Source: Anomaloglossus baeobatrachus | Lineage: Eukaryota > Chordata > Amphibia > Anura > Aromobatidae | Direction: 5' to 3' | Assembly: GCF_048569485.1 (NCBI RefSeq) | Contig: NC_134353.1 | Location: 702,882,958 to 702,946,957, forward strand | DNA length: 64,000 nucleotides | Shown here: one piece after another, positions 23,539 to 34,657 of the stretch | Numbering within the stretch: position 1 is the first letter of the stretch | How the letters are laid out: each line of letters opens with the position of its first letter | Program-made: the position numbers and the translations under genes | The notes under the pieces: model-generated | What the model saw: only the letters and a program-made list of their open reading frames with translations | Told to the model about the DNA's origin: nothing | The model's database searches: none

Positions 23539-23928
23539 GCCCTGTGCGCACACTGCGTTTTTACCCGCGTTTTTGCTGCAGAAATTTCTTGGGAAAATGA
23601 TTGTAACCTTTCTGCAGACATTCCCTAGCAAAAAAAAAAATTCCCTATGGAAAAAAAAGCTGTGTTAACACTGCGTTTTTTTCTCAAGAAAATTCTTTCT
23701 GCAGAATTTCTAGAGAAAAAGAATGCGCATGTCATTTCTTTTCTGCAGGTACCTGGGTTTTTTGCTATAGATAATGATAAAATAACGCAGGGACCAACCT
23801 GTGGAAAAAACGCACCAAAACACGTAAAAAACGCATGCGTTATTGGTGCGTTTTTTGAACGCAGGTGCGCTAATCTTTCACTCAAGAAATTTCTTGAGAA
23901 AAATCCTTTTTCTAGTGCGCACAGGGCC
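23539..23928. mobile_element. PIF/Harbinger-like MITE, TSD TTA
   Basis: Terminal inverted repeats GGCCCTGTGCGCAC and GTGCGCACAGGGCC are perfect and flanked on both sides by TTA (23536-23538 and 23929-23931). The 390-bp interior is largely self-complementary (TTTCTTGGGAAAA, TTTCTGCAGG and similar mirrored blocks) and non-coding. A 3-bp TTA/TAA duplication is the hallmark of the PIF/Harbinger group. Confidence 0.85.
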
Positions 23929-24060
23929 TTAGAATCGCAGACAAAAATCTAATGTCAATGCATAATATAGGTATCATGTATATAAGAGTAAACTGTTTGC
24001 AAACTTAGTGTGCAATAGAAATGGAAAAAAAGTGTATTTGAGTTTGTGTCAAAACATATA

Positions 24061-24692
24061 TAGTGGAACCTTGGTTTACGAGAACAATCTGCTCTGGGAG
24101 TGTGCTTGTAAACCAAGTTACTCGTCTAGCAAAGCAAAATTTCCCATAGGAAATAATACAAGCTCAGACAATTCGTTTCACAAGTTGTGCAATGTCCCCT
24201 ATTGTGACATTCCACACACGCACAAACACACACACATATTATGCTCACCTTACCCTCTGTTCCCTCGCCGGCCTCCTGGTTCTTGAAGTCCGCAGGTATG
24301 TGTATCCGGTAACCATTGCGATGATGCAGGAGCTTCCGCTGTTAGCATCAACGTCATATGCAGGAGTCGCTGCCTTTGAGAAGCGCTGACAGCGGAAGTT
24401 CCTCCATCGTCGCAATGGTTACCCTATACACATACTGTACCTGAGGACTACAAGAACCAGGAAGCCGGCGAGGGAACAGAAGGTAAGGTGAGCATAATAT
24501 GTGTGTGTGTGTGTTTGTGCGGACTGCAAGAGCGAGTCAGAGCGTGGTGAAAGTACGGAACCGGAAGTGTGTGTGGTGAGTATTTGCTCGTACAGCAGAT
24601 TGCTCTTAAACTGAGTTACAAAATTACAGCAAGCTTTGCTCGTATAGCGAAATACTTGCACACCAAGTTACTCGTTAACCGAGGTTCCACTG
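24061..24692. mobile_element. Tc1/mariner-type palindromic MITE, TSD TA
   Basis: The ends read AGTGGAACCTTGGTTTACGA and TTAACCGAGGTTCCACT and are flanked by TA. The whole 632-bp element is a long palindrome: the inner arms mirror each other too (CCCTCGCCGGCCTCCTGGTT against AACCAGGAAGCCGGCGAGGG). A (CA)n/(GT)n run sits in each arm. Non-coding and non-autonomous. Confidence 0.85.
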
Positions 24693-24699
24693 TATATAG

Positions 24700-25072
24700 A
24701 ATACAATCTTACATAAAGAACCTTTTCCTATTTAGCTGCCAGAATCGCCTTTCTTCCACTCGCAGTGAGAGTCCCCTGGTCCTTAGTATGGTCTTTAGAA
24801 GGAATAAGTCATGTGCCAATTATTTGTATTAACCACACATGTATTTAGACATAAAAATAAGATCTCCTTTGAGACATGTTTTTTTATAAGCTAAAAAAAT
24901 ACAACTTTTCCAACCTCTCATTATATGGGAGGCCTTCCATTCCTTGGAATAATCTAGTTGCCTGACTTTGAACTGACTCTAACCAACTCTGAATATTTAA
25001 AAATGTGGAGTCCAAAACTGGATTCAATATTCCAGATGTGGTCTTACAAGTGATTTATAGAGGGGTAACAAT
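24700..25072 (-). mobile_element. CR1/L2-type LINE fragment A, 3' part
   Basis: Minus-strand LINE sequence continuous with 26349-26797 across the hAT-like insertion. It includes the C-terminal RT-region stretch (plus-strand text AAAACTGGATTCAATATTCC, typical of CR1/L2-type LINE tails). It is degenerate. Confidence 0.7.
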
Positions 25073-26348
25073 TAGTTATGGATGGATCCAGACTATAAAA
25101 GTCCGGATCTGCGCGGCTTCAAAGGTACCCGGGTGCCGGACCCGGGTCCGGGATTCAGATATTGATCCGTAACTCAGGAAATGAAAAAAAAAAAAAAAAG
25201 AAAATAATAATGAAGCAAGTGCTTCATACTTACAAAGGCCCTGGTGTGGCTGTACACTGCTCTCGCGGCCTCTCCTTCAATTTCTGGGCCACTCATCATT
25301 GCTCATCCATATGCACTGCTTTCCTCACCCACTGGGCGTCCTGGCGTCTGTATTTGGTTGCAGTCAGACGAGCCCCGAGTCTGTGTGACAACGTCTGCCT
25401 GCAACCAATCACAGACAGCATCGTGGTATAAAAATAAATAAAACAATTGGCGTATGCCCCCCCTGTATTATGATACCCAGCACAGAAAACCCACGGCTAC
25501 AGGCTACAGCTCCCAGCCATGCGCCTCTCTTGGCTGTGTATCAAAATAAGAGGAAATGCATGTGGTTTTTTAAAAATAAATAAATATTTTTAAAAAATGG
25601 CACGTGGTCCCCCCCCAATTTTGATACTCAAAACAAAGCTAGACAGCTGAGGGCTGTCGGCTAGTATTCTTAGCTTGGGGGGTCCCAATAACCATGGGCG
25701 TCCCGAGACTGAGAATACCAGTCCCCAGTTGTTGGGCGTTATCATGGCCGGGTATCAAAATTAAGGGGGGTGGGCACATGCTATTTTTTAAAATTATTTA
25801 TGTAAATAATTATAAAAAAAGCCACATGCGGGTCCTCTTATTTTGATACAGAGTCAAGATAGGCGCATGGCTGAGGGCTGCAGACTGTAGTCGTGGGCTT
25901 TATTTGTGCTTGGTATCTTACTACGGGGGGGACCCTATGGAAAATATTTTATTTATTTAGTTATCTTTACTGTATGACACTGACCCACAGACTGCGCCTG
26001 TGAATGATTGCAATCAGCTGACACGCTGTCACTCAGCTTTGGGGGAGAGTCTGACTGCAACCAATCACAGGCGCTGGTGGGCAGGGAAAGCAGTGCATAT
26101 GCAATGACGGTAAATTATCAGCCCAGGAAGTGAATGCGCAGCCATGGGATCAGTGCACAGTCGACTCCAGGCCTCAGTACAGCGTGCCTGCTCTCATCCC
26201 TCTATACCTTCTATCCAACATTTTTAATCGGGGGATTCAGGTCCCCATAGACTTTTATGGGGTCCGGAATCCGTCCCAGAACCAGATTTTAAGAAACAGA
26301 TAACAAGGGTCCACCGGTCCTGGCTATCTGTGAGACTGCTCATCATTA
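25073..26348 (-). mobile_element. hAT-like non-autonomous element, copy 2, 8-bp TSD
   Basis: This 1276-bp element sits inside a LINE and is flanked by GTAACAAT on both sides (25065-25072 and 26349-26356). The ends TAGTTATGGATGG and CTCATCATTA are imperfect inverted repeats of a TAGTGATG-type hAT terminus. The interior matches 21257-22200 in the opposite orientation. It includes palindromic blocks (CAACCAATCACAG with CTGATTGCAA-type mirrors). No transposase is seen. Confidence 0.85.
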
Positions 26349-26797
26349 GTAACAATACGTTGGGATCACGGGATCTAATCTCTCTTATTATACACCCTAA
26401 AATCTTGTTTTCTTTTGCAGCTGCTGCTTGACATTGAGTACTGCTGATCAGCTTACTTGTAACCAGAATATCCAAGTCTTTCTCATGTTCTGTAGTCTTG
26501 CATTTTCTTACATTTAATGTATATGCAGCAATAGGATTACTCCATACTAGATGCTTTACTTTACATTTATGAACACTAAATCTCATTTGCCAAGTGTCTT
26601 CCCATTCTGACATTTTATCCAGATCAATTTGGAATATTGTAGTATCAAGGTCTGTTTTTAATATTTTACATAGTTTGGTGTCATAAGCAAAGACTGACAC
26701 TTTACTATCAATCCCATCCACAAGGTGATTAATAAGGAGATTAAACAGAATCGGTCCTAGCACAGATCCCTGCGGTACCCCTCTCCAATAGTTAACT
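26349..26797 (-). pseudogene. CR1/L2-type LINE fragment A, reverse transcriptase end
   Basis: Minus-strand translation gives 'GVPQGSVLGPILFNLLINHL', then 'VSVFAYDTKLCKILKTDLDT', the RT finger/palm blocks of CR1/L2-type LINEs with the catalytic ADD changed to AYD. The thumb-like 'DLDKMSEWEDTWQMRFSVHK' follows. The fragment starts abruptly at about 26797; no endonuclease is present. It is a dead, 5'-truncated copy. Confidence 0.85.
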
Positions 26798-27350
26798 TCC
26801 CTGAAGAAGCAAATATATGGTGCATGCAAAATTGCATTGCATTGCATTGGAAGGGGTCTTTTGGTGCTTGTGAGGGGGTGAAACAGGCTACTGTTTGATG
26901 GGTAAGCAGCCATAATTATTTAATACACTTTTTTTTTCCTTGACATGATCCCATCATCCTACTGAGAGCCCTCTGGTGATTCTAGACTGGATCTTATAAA
27001 TTGCTCTGATGTAGTTCAATGTGCTGATCTAACATACAATCTGGATATTGTGTTTTGCTTACTATCACTGCTCAGCTATTCTACTTTCCTCCTCACTTGC
27101 TGTGGATTTATAGAAAATTGTTTCCCCCTTGCTTTACATACCCATCATTAGCATGTCTATTTTGCACTGATCTTTTTGTGGTTTTCGGTGTATAATTTCT
27201 ATAAACTTCTTTTTGAACAATTCTTTTTAACAATGTTTAGCCTTAAAGCTCTGGTTTCCTTTGTCATTTCAATTTCAGCATGGAGTGGCTTTTTTCTATA
27301 AATACATTATTCTTGTAAATTATTAAGGGACAATATGCAATATGAAAATA
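26798..27350. other. AT-rich stretch, nothing recognised
   Basis: Low-complexity AT-rich sequence with a short GCATTGCATTGCATTGG run near 26832. No gene or repeat boundary is clear. Confidence 0.3.
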
Positions 27351-27354
27351 TTTG

Positions 27355-27636
27355 CATATCTAATTGTAGTATCAAGGTCAGTTTTTAATATCCTACATAG
27401 TTTGGTGTCGTCAGCAAAGACTGACACTTTACTATCAATCCCATCCACAAGGTCATTAATAAAGAGATTAAAAAGAATCGGTCCTAGCACAGATTCCTGC
27501 GGCACCCCACTGCTGACTATAGCCCATTTAGAGAATGTACCCTTTACGACTACTCTTTGTTTCCTATCTTTTAGCCAATTCCTTACGCATCTGTATATCG
27601 TTTCCCCGTGTCCCTGCTTCTGGAACTTTAGTATAA
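27355..27636 (-). pseudogene. CR1/L2-type LINE fragment B, reverse transcriptase part
   Basis: Minus-strand translation includes 'YRCVRNWLKDRKQRVVVKGT', 'SSGVPQESVLGPILFNLFIN' and 'VSVFADDTKLCRILKTDLD', so the catalytic ADD is retained. The fragment overlaps the same RT region as fragment A and is therefore a separate copy. It continues at 28230 beyond a Harbinger-like insertion. Confidence 0.85.
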
Positions 27637-28229
27637 AGGCCGCTTTACACGCTGCGACATCGCTCAAGCGATCTCGTTGGGGTCACGGAATTTGTGACGC
27701 ACATCCGGTCGCTTTAGCGATGTCTTTGCGTGTGACACCTATGAGCGATTTTGAATCGTCTCAAAAACGGTCAAAATCGCTCATCGGTGACATGCCCCCC
27801 TATTCTCGAATATCGCTGCTGCTCGGTGTACGAAGTAGTTCATCGCTCCTGCGGCAGCACACATCGCTATGTGTGACACCGCAGGAACAAGGAACCTCAC
27901 CTTACCTGCGGCCGGCCGCAATGAGGAATGAAGGAGGTGGACGGGATGGTACGTCCCGCTTATCTCCGCCTCTCCGCTTCTATTGGGCGGCGGTTCGGTG
28001 ACGCTGCTATGATGTCGCTGTGACGCTGAACGAACCGCCCCCTTAGAAAGGAGGCTGTTCGCCGGTCACAGCGACGTCGCAGAGCAGGTATGTGGGTGTG
28101 ATGCTGCCGTAGTGATAATGTTCGCTACGGCAGCGATCACACGATATCGCATGTACGATGGGGGGCGGGTGCTTTTGCGCTCGACATCGCTAGCAATTGC
28201 TAGCGATGTCGTAGCGTGTAAAGCGGCCT
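27637..28229. mobile_element. PIF/Harbinger-like MITE family H, copy 1, TSD TAA
   Basis: Terminal repeats AGGCCGCTTTACACGCT and AGCGTGTAAAGCGGCCT are flanked by TAA at 27634-27636 and 28230-28232. The 593-bp interior is non-coding, CpG-rich and partly palindromic. The insertion splits LINE fragment B. Relatives: 28590-29153, 35769-36350, 38544-39102, 59144-59722. Confidence 0.88.
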
Positions 28230-28440
28230 TAAGGCTATTATGTGGTTCAGTATCAATTTACTTTGCAAAGTCCAAATAAATCCCATCAGCTGCATTACCA
28301 ATATCCAGATTTGCACTTTCCTCCTCATAGAACCCCAACATACACGACTTACCTTTAGTGTATCCATGCTGGCTATCAGTTACCATTTTTGCAATTAAAT
28401 TTACAGTAGTCTTTATCCTGTGGGCGCATACACTGCTAGC
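28230..28440 (-). pseudogene. CR1/L2-type LINE fragment B, upstream RT part
   Basis: This minus-strand LINE sequence continues fragment B on the other side of the MITE (plus-strand text CAAAGTCCAAATAAATCCCA, TATCCATGCTGGCTATCAGT). It is degenerate and ends near 28440. Confidence 0.65.
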
Positions 28441-28589
28441 CTACATACCGCTTACTTTTTCTGCCAGATTCTACCCTACATATTGCAAGACCTGAAATCC
28501 ATGGTAAAAAACAGAATGAGGTCTATGGTTCTTACAGTACATTGCACTTTTTGCCTTCAAAATGTGAGTTGCTTTTAAAGTATGACTAA

Positions 28590-29153
28590 GGTGTACGTTG
28601 CAAGCTGCTACATCGCAAGCCGATGCTGCGATGTCGAGTGCGATAGTCCCCGCCCCCGTAGCGATATCTTGTGATTGCTGGCGTAGCGAACATTATCGCT
28701 ATGCCAGCTTCACATGCACTCACCTGCCCTGCGACGTTGCTCTGGCCGGCGATCCGCCTCCTTCCTAAGGGGGCGGGTCGTGCGGCGTCACACGGCAGGC
28801 GGCCAATAGCAGCGGAGGGGCGGAGATGAGCAGGATGTAAACATCCCGCCCACCTCCTTCCTTCCGCATTGCAGCCAGGACGCAGGTAGGAGATGTTCCT
28901 CGCTCCTGCGGCTTCACACACAGCGATGTGTGCTGCCGCAGGAACGAGGAACTACATCGTACCTGACGCTGCACCGGCATTATGGAAATGTCGGACCCTA
29001 CACCGATGATACGATAACGACGCTTTTGCGCTCGTCAATCATATCAAAAAGGATTTGCACACTACGATATTGACTGCGACGCCGGATGTGCGCCACTTTC
29101 GATTTGACCCTACCGACATCGCACCTGCGATGTCGTAGTGTGCAAAGCCCCCC
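28590..29153. mobile_element. PIF/Harbinger-like MITE family H, copy 2, TSD TAA
   Basis: It is flanked by TAA (28587-28589 and 29154-29156). Ends GGTGTACGTTGCAAGCTG and GTAGTGTGCAAAGCCCCCC are imperfect inverted repeats. The interior contains the family's CGGAGATGAGCAGGATGT and GCGATGTGTGCTGCCGCAGG blocks. Non-coding. Confidence 0.82.
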
Positions 29154-29156
29154 TAA

Positions 29157-29659
29157 GGTCATTGTCCAACTACACTGTCATGTCAAGGCCATTACATTTT
29201 TCTAATTCCAGCGATGTGTCACTTACTGAGCTGTTTGCTCTCATTTTGAAAAAAATCAATGTATTCTCTGCTGCAGATCTAGCAGTTGTACAGAGCTCAT
29301 GACTATGCTGGTAGTACGCCAAGTAGTCCTCTAATGATAATCTCCTGCTGACTAACAGTGATTTTATCAAAACTACATTAAGCAGCCCAGTAAGTGACAG
29401 ATCACAAATCAGGATATCTGCCCCTATGTTATGCTACTCTCAGATTAGGTGGCAAAAACCTGGTGACAGATTCCCTTTAATGAGCAAATAGCCCTGGACA
29501 CGTGAATTCATCTTGGTGCTTTTGTCAGTCACATCATGAGTAAATACAATGAAGCCAATCTTATAGGAAACAATACCTGGTCATGTCATTACACCACCTT
29601 CGCCATGTTTGATAGATATAGTGCTGGGTGTCAGGTTGAGAATAGTTTCTCCCCTTTTA
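29157..29659. repeat. probable dispersed repeat, unclassified
   Basis: A non-coding stretch with a block ending GGTGACAGATTCCCTTTAA (29460-29480), a phrase I associate with common frog repeats. No ends are visible. Confidence 0.3.
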
Positions 29660-30110
29660 GGCTATGTGTCCACGAGAGAATGTTGCTGCGGATTTTTCTG
29701 CCTCAAAATCCGCAGCTTTCCCCCAGAATCCGCACCTTAGCATAGCTGCGGATTTGACGTGGATTTGATGCGGATTTGACGCGGATTTCGTTGCGGATTT
29801 TGATGCGGAATTTGATGCGGATTTTGTCCATTGTACTCTAATGTGTTTCTGAATAAAGCTTTGACTGTTTTGAAGGCAAAAAAAAGTCTCTTTATGTCAT
29901 TTCCTGTCCCAACCCTCCTTTCTTCTCCATTATCCATTTTGTTAGCAGTCTCACAGTGTGCTTATACAGAAAAGCTGCGGCCAACACCACTGGGCTCTGC
30001 CAACACCACTGGGCTCTTACATTCTAACAGGCTGTATATAATAACCCAGTGGTGGTGGCCGCAGCTTATAGCCAAAAAATGTGGTCCCATGTTCCCTTTC
30101 ACTGTTATTT

Positions 30111-31592
30111 AAAAAAAAAAAAAAATGTGCTCCGCTGTATTTTCACTGTCCAGCCCGATGCAAGCAAGCAACTGAGGGCTGTGCTTCTCAGCGGGATAAG
30201 GCTGAAGCATTCTCTGCCCCTCCCGCTGAGAAATACAGTCCTCAGCTGCCCCTGAAAATGGCGGCTCCGTTGTGAAGCGCCATTCTCAGGTGCTGTACCG
30301 AGGCTCATCCAGCTGCCCTGATGCATTTGGCTGGCTGGGTAATACGGGGTTAATGCCAGTTTTCTGCAAACTGGCACTAAGCCCGAGGTTCATAATGTCA
30401 TGCCTGTGTAGACACAGCCATTATGAACCTCCGTTTGGGAAAAAAGAAAACACAACACCTTTATTAAAAATTTTAATTGAAAGAAAAACACACACACATC
30501 CCTGATTGCCATCTTTATTACTCCCAAGCCTCAGAGGTTAATCCAGGACAATTGTAATCACTGGTTTGCTCTCTGCCGGCTGCTGGGAGCGGCAGAATTC
30601 ACTGGCCAGGTCAGCTCAGTTCATAGCTGAGCTCGGGTCAGCTGACTTCACAGCATCAGCTGACCCGGGCACAGAAGTCAGCCGGTCACAGCAGCCGTCA
30701 GTGTATTAAATGCTGCACAGCTCTCTTCCGGCAGCTGGGAACGTCTGATATCAGAGCCCTGGTCAGCTGACTTAATTCGCGAGCGCAGGCGGGTCAGCTG
30801 ACTGCACACCGACAGCTGACGATGTGCACTCATCTGACCCGGGCACGGACATCAGCCGGTCCCAGCAGACGGAAGAGAGCTTTGCAGCATCTCGTACACT
30901 GACGGCTGCTGGGACCGGCTGACGTCCGTGCCCGGGTCACATGAGTGCACATCGTCAGCTGTCGGTGTGCAGTCAGCTGACCCGCCTGCGCTCGCGAATT
31001 AAGTCAGCTGACCAGGGCTCTGATATCAGACGTTCCCAGCTGCCGGAGAAGAGCTGTGCAGCATTTAATAATACACTGACGGCTGCTGTCACCGGCTGAC
31101 GTCAGTGCCCGGGTCAGCCGGGTGCACATCGGAGCCCAGCTCGGAGTTGTCATGGATTATCGTCGGGGGATTCAGGGAGTAATAAAGATGGCAATCAGGG
31201 ATGTTTGTGTGTTTTTCTTTCAAATAAAATTTTTAAAAAAAGTGTTTTCTTTTCTTTATTACCAAACGGAGGTTCATAATGGCCGTGTCTACACAGGCAT
31301 GACATTATGAACCTCGGGCTTAGTGCCAGTTTGCAGAAAACTGGCATTAACCCCGTATTACCCAGCCAGCCAAATGCATCAGGGCAGCTGGATGAGCCTC
31401 GGTACAGCACCTGAGAATGGCGCTTCACAACGGAGCCGCCATTTTCAGGGGCAGCTGAGGACTGTTTTTCTCAGCGGGAGGGGCAGAGAATGCTTCAGCC
31501 TTATCCCGCTGAGAAGCACAGCCCTCAGTTGCTTGCTTGCATCGGGCTGGACAGTGAAAATACAGCGGAGCACATTTTTTTTTTTTTTTTTT
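30111..31592. repeat. 1.5-kb near-perfect palindrome (foldback element)
   Basis: The left arm starts ATGTGCTCCGCTGTATTTTC at about 30124 after an A-run; the right arm ends GAAAATACAGCGGAGCACAT before a T-run. The arms pair over about 700 bp to a loop at about 30869-30906 (CCGGTCCCAGCA against TGCTGGGACCGG). The two arms differ by small changes. Inner blocks include GTCAGCTGACCCGGGC-type short repeats. Open frames in the arms mirror one another and are not genes. Confidence 0.88.
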
Positions 31593-31635
31593 AAAAAGAA
31601 TTGTGAAAAAAGACCTGGGATCCTGTTTTGCCAGC

Positions 31636-31680
31636 TAAAAGCAAGCAGCCTGTAACTAGCTGCTTTTAGCTGGCAATCCA
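31636..31680. repeat. short hairpin
   Basis: GCCAGCTAAAAGCAAGCAG and CTAGCTGCTTTTAGCTGGC form an inverted repeat of about 18 bp with a short loop. Confidence 0.6.
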
Positions 31681-32164
31681 GAGTCCGGACACAGCACGAC
31701 TACACTGCCACTACTCTACACTACAAAATGGTGAAACTTCCTCTTCCTGAACTATCCTACATCACTTCCTGCGGATTTGTTTGCGAAATCCGCACCAAAT
31801 CCACAGGAAAAAGAGCCTGTGGGAACTGACCTGCGGATTTCTTGCGGATTTTACACCTTGCATTGACTTGCATGGGAAAAATCCGCAACAAAATCCGCAA
31901 CAATAATTGACATGCTGCAGATTTTTCCGGATCAAAATCCGCGGCAAATCCGCCGCGGAAAAATCCGCAGCATGGGCACAGCATTTCCAAAATGCCATTG
32001 AAATGGCTTGGAAGTGCCGCTGCTGCAGATTTTCGGTAAATCCGCGGTAAATCCGCGGCAAATCCGCGGCAAAATCCGCGGTAAATCCGCAGCGTGGGCA
32101 CATAGCCTTATACTTTCTGTAAATTGGAACAGACTAGTACATGCTGCAATAGTGTGAAAAATCT

Positions 32165-32350
32165 TTGATGTGCACAGACTATGGCTGTGTTCACATACTG
32201 CATCTTTTACTGCGGTTTTGGTGGATTTTTGAGGTGACAAAGATGCACCTAAATGCATGCATTTCCTTCTTGCAGCAAAGTCTATGAGATTTCTATTTTG
32301 CTGTCTACACAGTGCATTTTTTTTTTGACAATTTACAAACTTTGACATTT
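32165..32350. repeat. half of a MITE (single end)
   Basis: The stretch GGCTGTGTTCACATACTGCATC resembles the terminal repeats of the Harbinger-like families in this window, but no opposite end or duplication is seen before the next repeat at about 32400. Confidence 0.35.
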
Positions 32351-32399
32351 TATACCCAAAAATTTGAGAGTTATGTCACAAAAATAGTTACTAAATAAC

Positions 32400-33560
32400 A
32401 TTTCCCACATGTCTACTTTACAGAAGCGCAATTTTTGAAAAATAATTTTTTTGTTATGAAGTTAGAAAGATTCAAAATTTATCAGTATTTTTCCAACAAA
32501 ATTTAAAAAAATATTTTTTTAGGGACCACATCACATTTGAAATGACTTTGAGGGGCCTAGGTGACAGAAAATACCCAAACGTGACCCAATTCTAAAAACT
32601 GCACCACTCACACTGCTCCAAACTACATACAAGAAGTTTATTAACCCATTAGATGCTTCACAGAAACTAAACCAAGGAAATTTTTTTTACACAAAAATGT
32701 TACTTTAGCCATAAAATTTAACATTTTGACAAAAAACTGCACCATTAAATTTATTGTGCAATTTCTTCTGAGTACGCTTATATCTCATACGTGGTGGAAA
32801 TCAACTGTTTGGGTGCATGGCAGGGCTCAGAAGGTAAGGAGCGCCATTTGACTTTTTGAAAACAAAATTAGCCATGTTACGTTTGGAGACCCCCTGAGGT
32901 GCCTCAACAGTGGAGCTCCCCCATAAGTGTCCCCGTTTTGGAAACTAGACCCCTAAAGGAATTTATCTAGATGTTTGGTGAGCACCTTGAACCTACGGGG
33001 ACTTCACACAAGTTTATAACGTTGAGCCATTAAAATAAAAAAAATAAAAATACATTTTTACCACAAAATTGTTACTCCAACCAGACAGCTTTTTTGCACA
33101 AGGGTATCAGGGAAAAATGTGCCATAAAATGTACTGTGCAATTTCTCCCGGGTATATAAATATCTCATATGTGGTGGAAATCAACTGTTTGGGGGCATGG
33201 CAGGGCTCGGTAGAGAAGAAGCGCCATTTGACTGCAAAATTGGCTGGAATCATTGGTGGATGCCATGTCGCGTTTGGAGAGCCCCTGATATACCTAACCA
33301 GTGGAGCTCCCCCACAAGTGACCCCATTTTGGAAACTAGACCCCCTCAAGGAATTTATCTAGATGGTTGGTGAGCACCTGCAACCCCCAGGGTCTTCAAA
33401 AAATTTTAGAACATCAAGCTGTGGAAATGAAAAAATACATTTTTAACCTCAAAAATATTGTGTTAACGCCACATTTTTCAAATTCACTATGGTAAAAGGA
33501 GATAATGAACCATACAATCTGTTGTGCAATTTCTCCTGCGTACACCATTAACCCACGCTG
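32400..33560. repeat. tandem non-coding repeat, about 380-bp unit, just over two units
   Basis: The blocks GTGCAATTTCTxCTGxGTA (32757, 33138, 33522), ATGTGGTGGAAATCAACTGTTTGG (in two units), TTGGAAACTAGACCCC and GGAATTTATCTAGATG recur with a spacing of about 380 bp. The units differ by about 10-15 percent by eye. Non-coding. Confidence 0.82.
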
Positions 33561-33699
33561 CATTCAAAACACTGCTATTCCTGATTGTGGGCACACACCA
33601 TTACACGTAATCCCAGTGCAATTGCTCAGTGTAAAGTGCAGGATAAATAGGAGCCGATCTTTTAGAGGCAGAAAGAACAAATCAATAGAGCTTGAAGAA

Positions 33700-34090
33700 T
33701 GGCTTTATTTAATTTTTACACTGTTCACAGTGCGGTATAAGTGATTAGATATTCCTCTTCTTGATACTATTCCAGAAATACCAGATTTATATAGTTTTTG
33801 TGGTTTGGCGACTATCACACTAAAAACGTTTTTTTTTTACAAAATAAAGCTTGTTTGCATCATCGGTTATTGAAGGCTATAGTTTTTAAATTTACTGACA
33901 ACAGAGTCATATGAGGGCTTGTTTTTTGCTGGATAAGTTGGAGTTTTTATTGGTTCCATATTTGGCTACATAATTTTTGATCACTTCTATTCCACTTTTT
34001 CAGGAAGGCAATAACCTGGAAAAAAAAGTAGCGCAAATAGGGTCTTATCTGAGGATAGTGCATAACGTGGAGAGAGAAAAACAGGCTCAC
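33700..34090. repeat. dispersed frog-type repeat fragment
   Basis: It contains GAGGGCTTGTTTTTTGCTGG and GGAGTTTTTATTGGTTCCAT, blocks shared with 20336-21185 and with 34480-34657. Non-coding. Confidence 0.5.
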
Positions 34091-34159
34091 CTGGGGTAGT
34101 TGTGAAAGCCACAACTACTGAGAGGGCAAAGACGGCTGCTGCAGCATTCTTAGGGGTAG

Positions 34160-34440
34160 TAGAATTCCTTAAAGAAGCAAAGACGGGATATCGCCATGTG
34201 ACTGTGGGAAAATCCAGACAAGATGATAAGATGGTGATTACTGTCGACGCGTCTTTGAGAGAAATTTCTACTTCAGGACAAAATCACGTGTAGACATGTG
34301 ATTTTTGTCCTGAAGGAGCAGAAATTTCTCTCAAAAACATGTTGACAATAAAAATCACCATCTTATCACCCTGTCTGGATTACTTCACAGTCGCATTGCG
34401 ATATCCCGGCTTTGCTTCTTCAAGGAATACCACTATTTCA
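34160..34440. repeat. imperfect palindrome, arms of about 130 bp
   Basis: AAAGAAGCAAAGACGGGATATCG at the left mirrors CGATATCCCGGCTTTGCTTC at the right; the centre is at about 34290 (ACAAAATCACGTGTAGACAT/ATGTGATTTTTGTCCTGAAG). No target duplication is identified. Confidence 0.75.
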
Positions 34441-34657
34441 CTTTTTGGTGAGGCAGAATCAAAAAGAAACAGCAACTCAGTAATAGATTGGGTTTTTTTT
34501 GTTTTTTTTATTATTCTTCAGGTCAGTTTGATTACAGCCATACTACATTTATATAGTTTTTTTTTTTTACACCATAAAATCTATTTTAAAGGGGAAAAAA
34601 ACCTGTTTTTGCATTGCTGTATTCTGAGAGTTATAACTTTTTAATTTTTTGGCTGAT

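Larger units (their letters stand above)
29660..32107. mobile_element. PIF/Harbinger-like element with TTA TSD, enlarged by an internal palindrome
   Basis: The ends GGCTATGTGTCCACG and CGTGGGCACATAGCC are inverted repeats flanked by TTA (29657-29659 and 32108-32110). Next to each end are runs of short 'GCGGATTTGATGCGGATTT'-type repeats mirrored at the right (AATCCGCGGTAAATCCGC). The middle is taken up by the 1.5-kb palindrome at 30111-31592, probably a nested insertion. No transposase is found. Confidence 0.78.

Noticed and set aside
30105-31655. Mirrored open frames on both strands
   Set aside because: They are the two arms of one palindrome; identical predicted peptides on opposite strands are expected.
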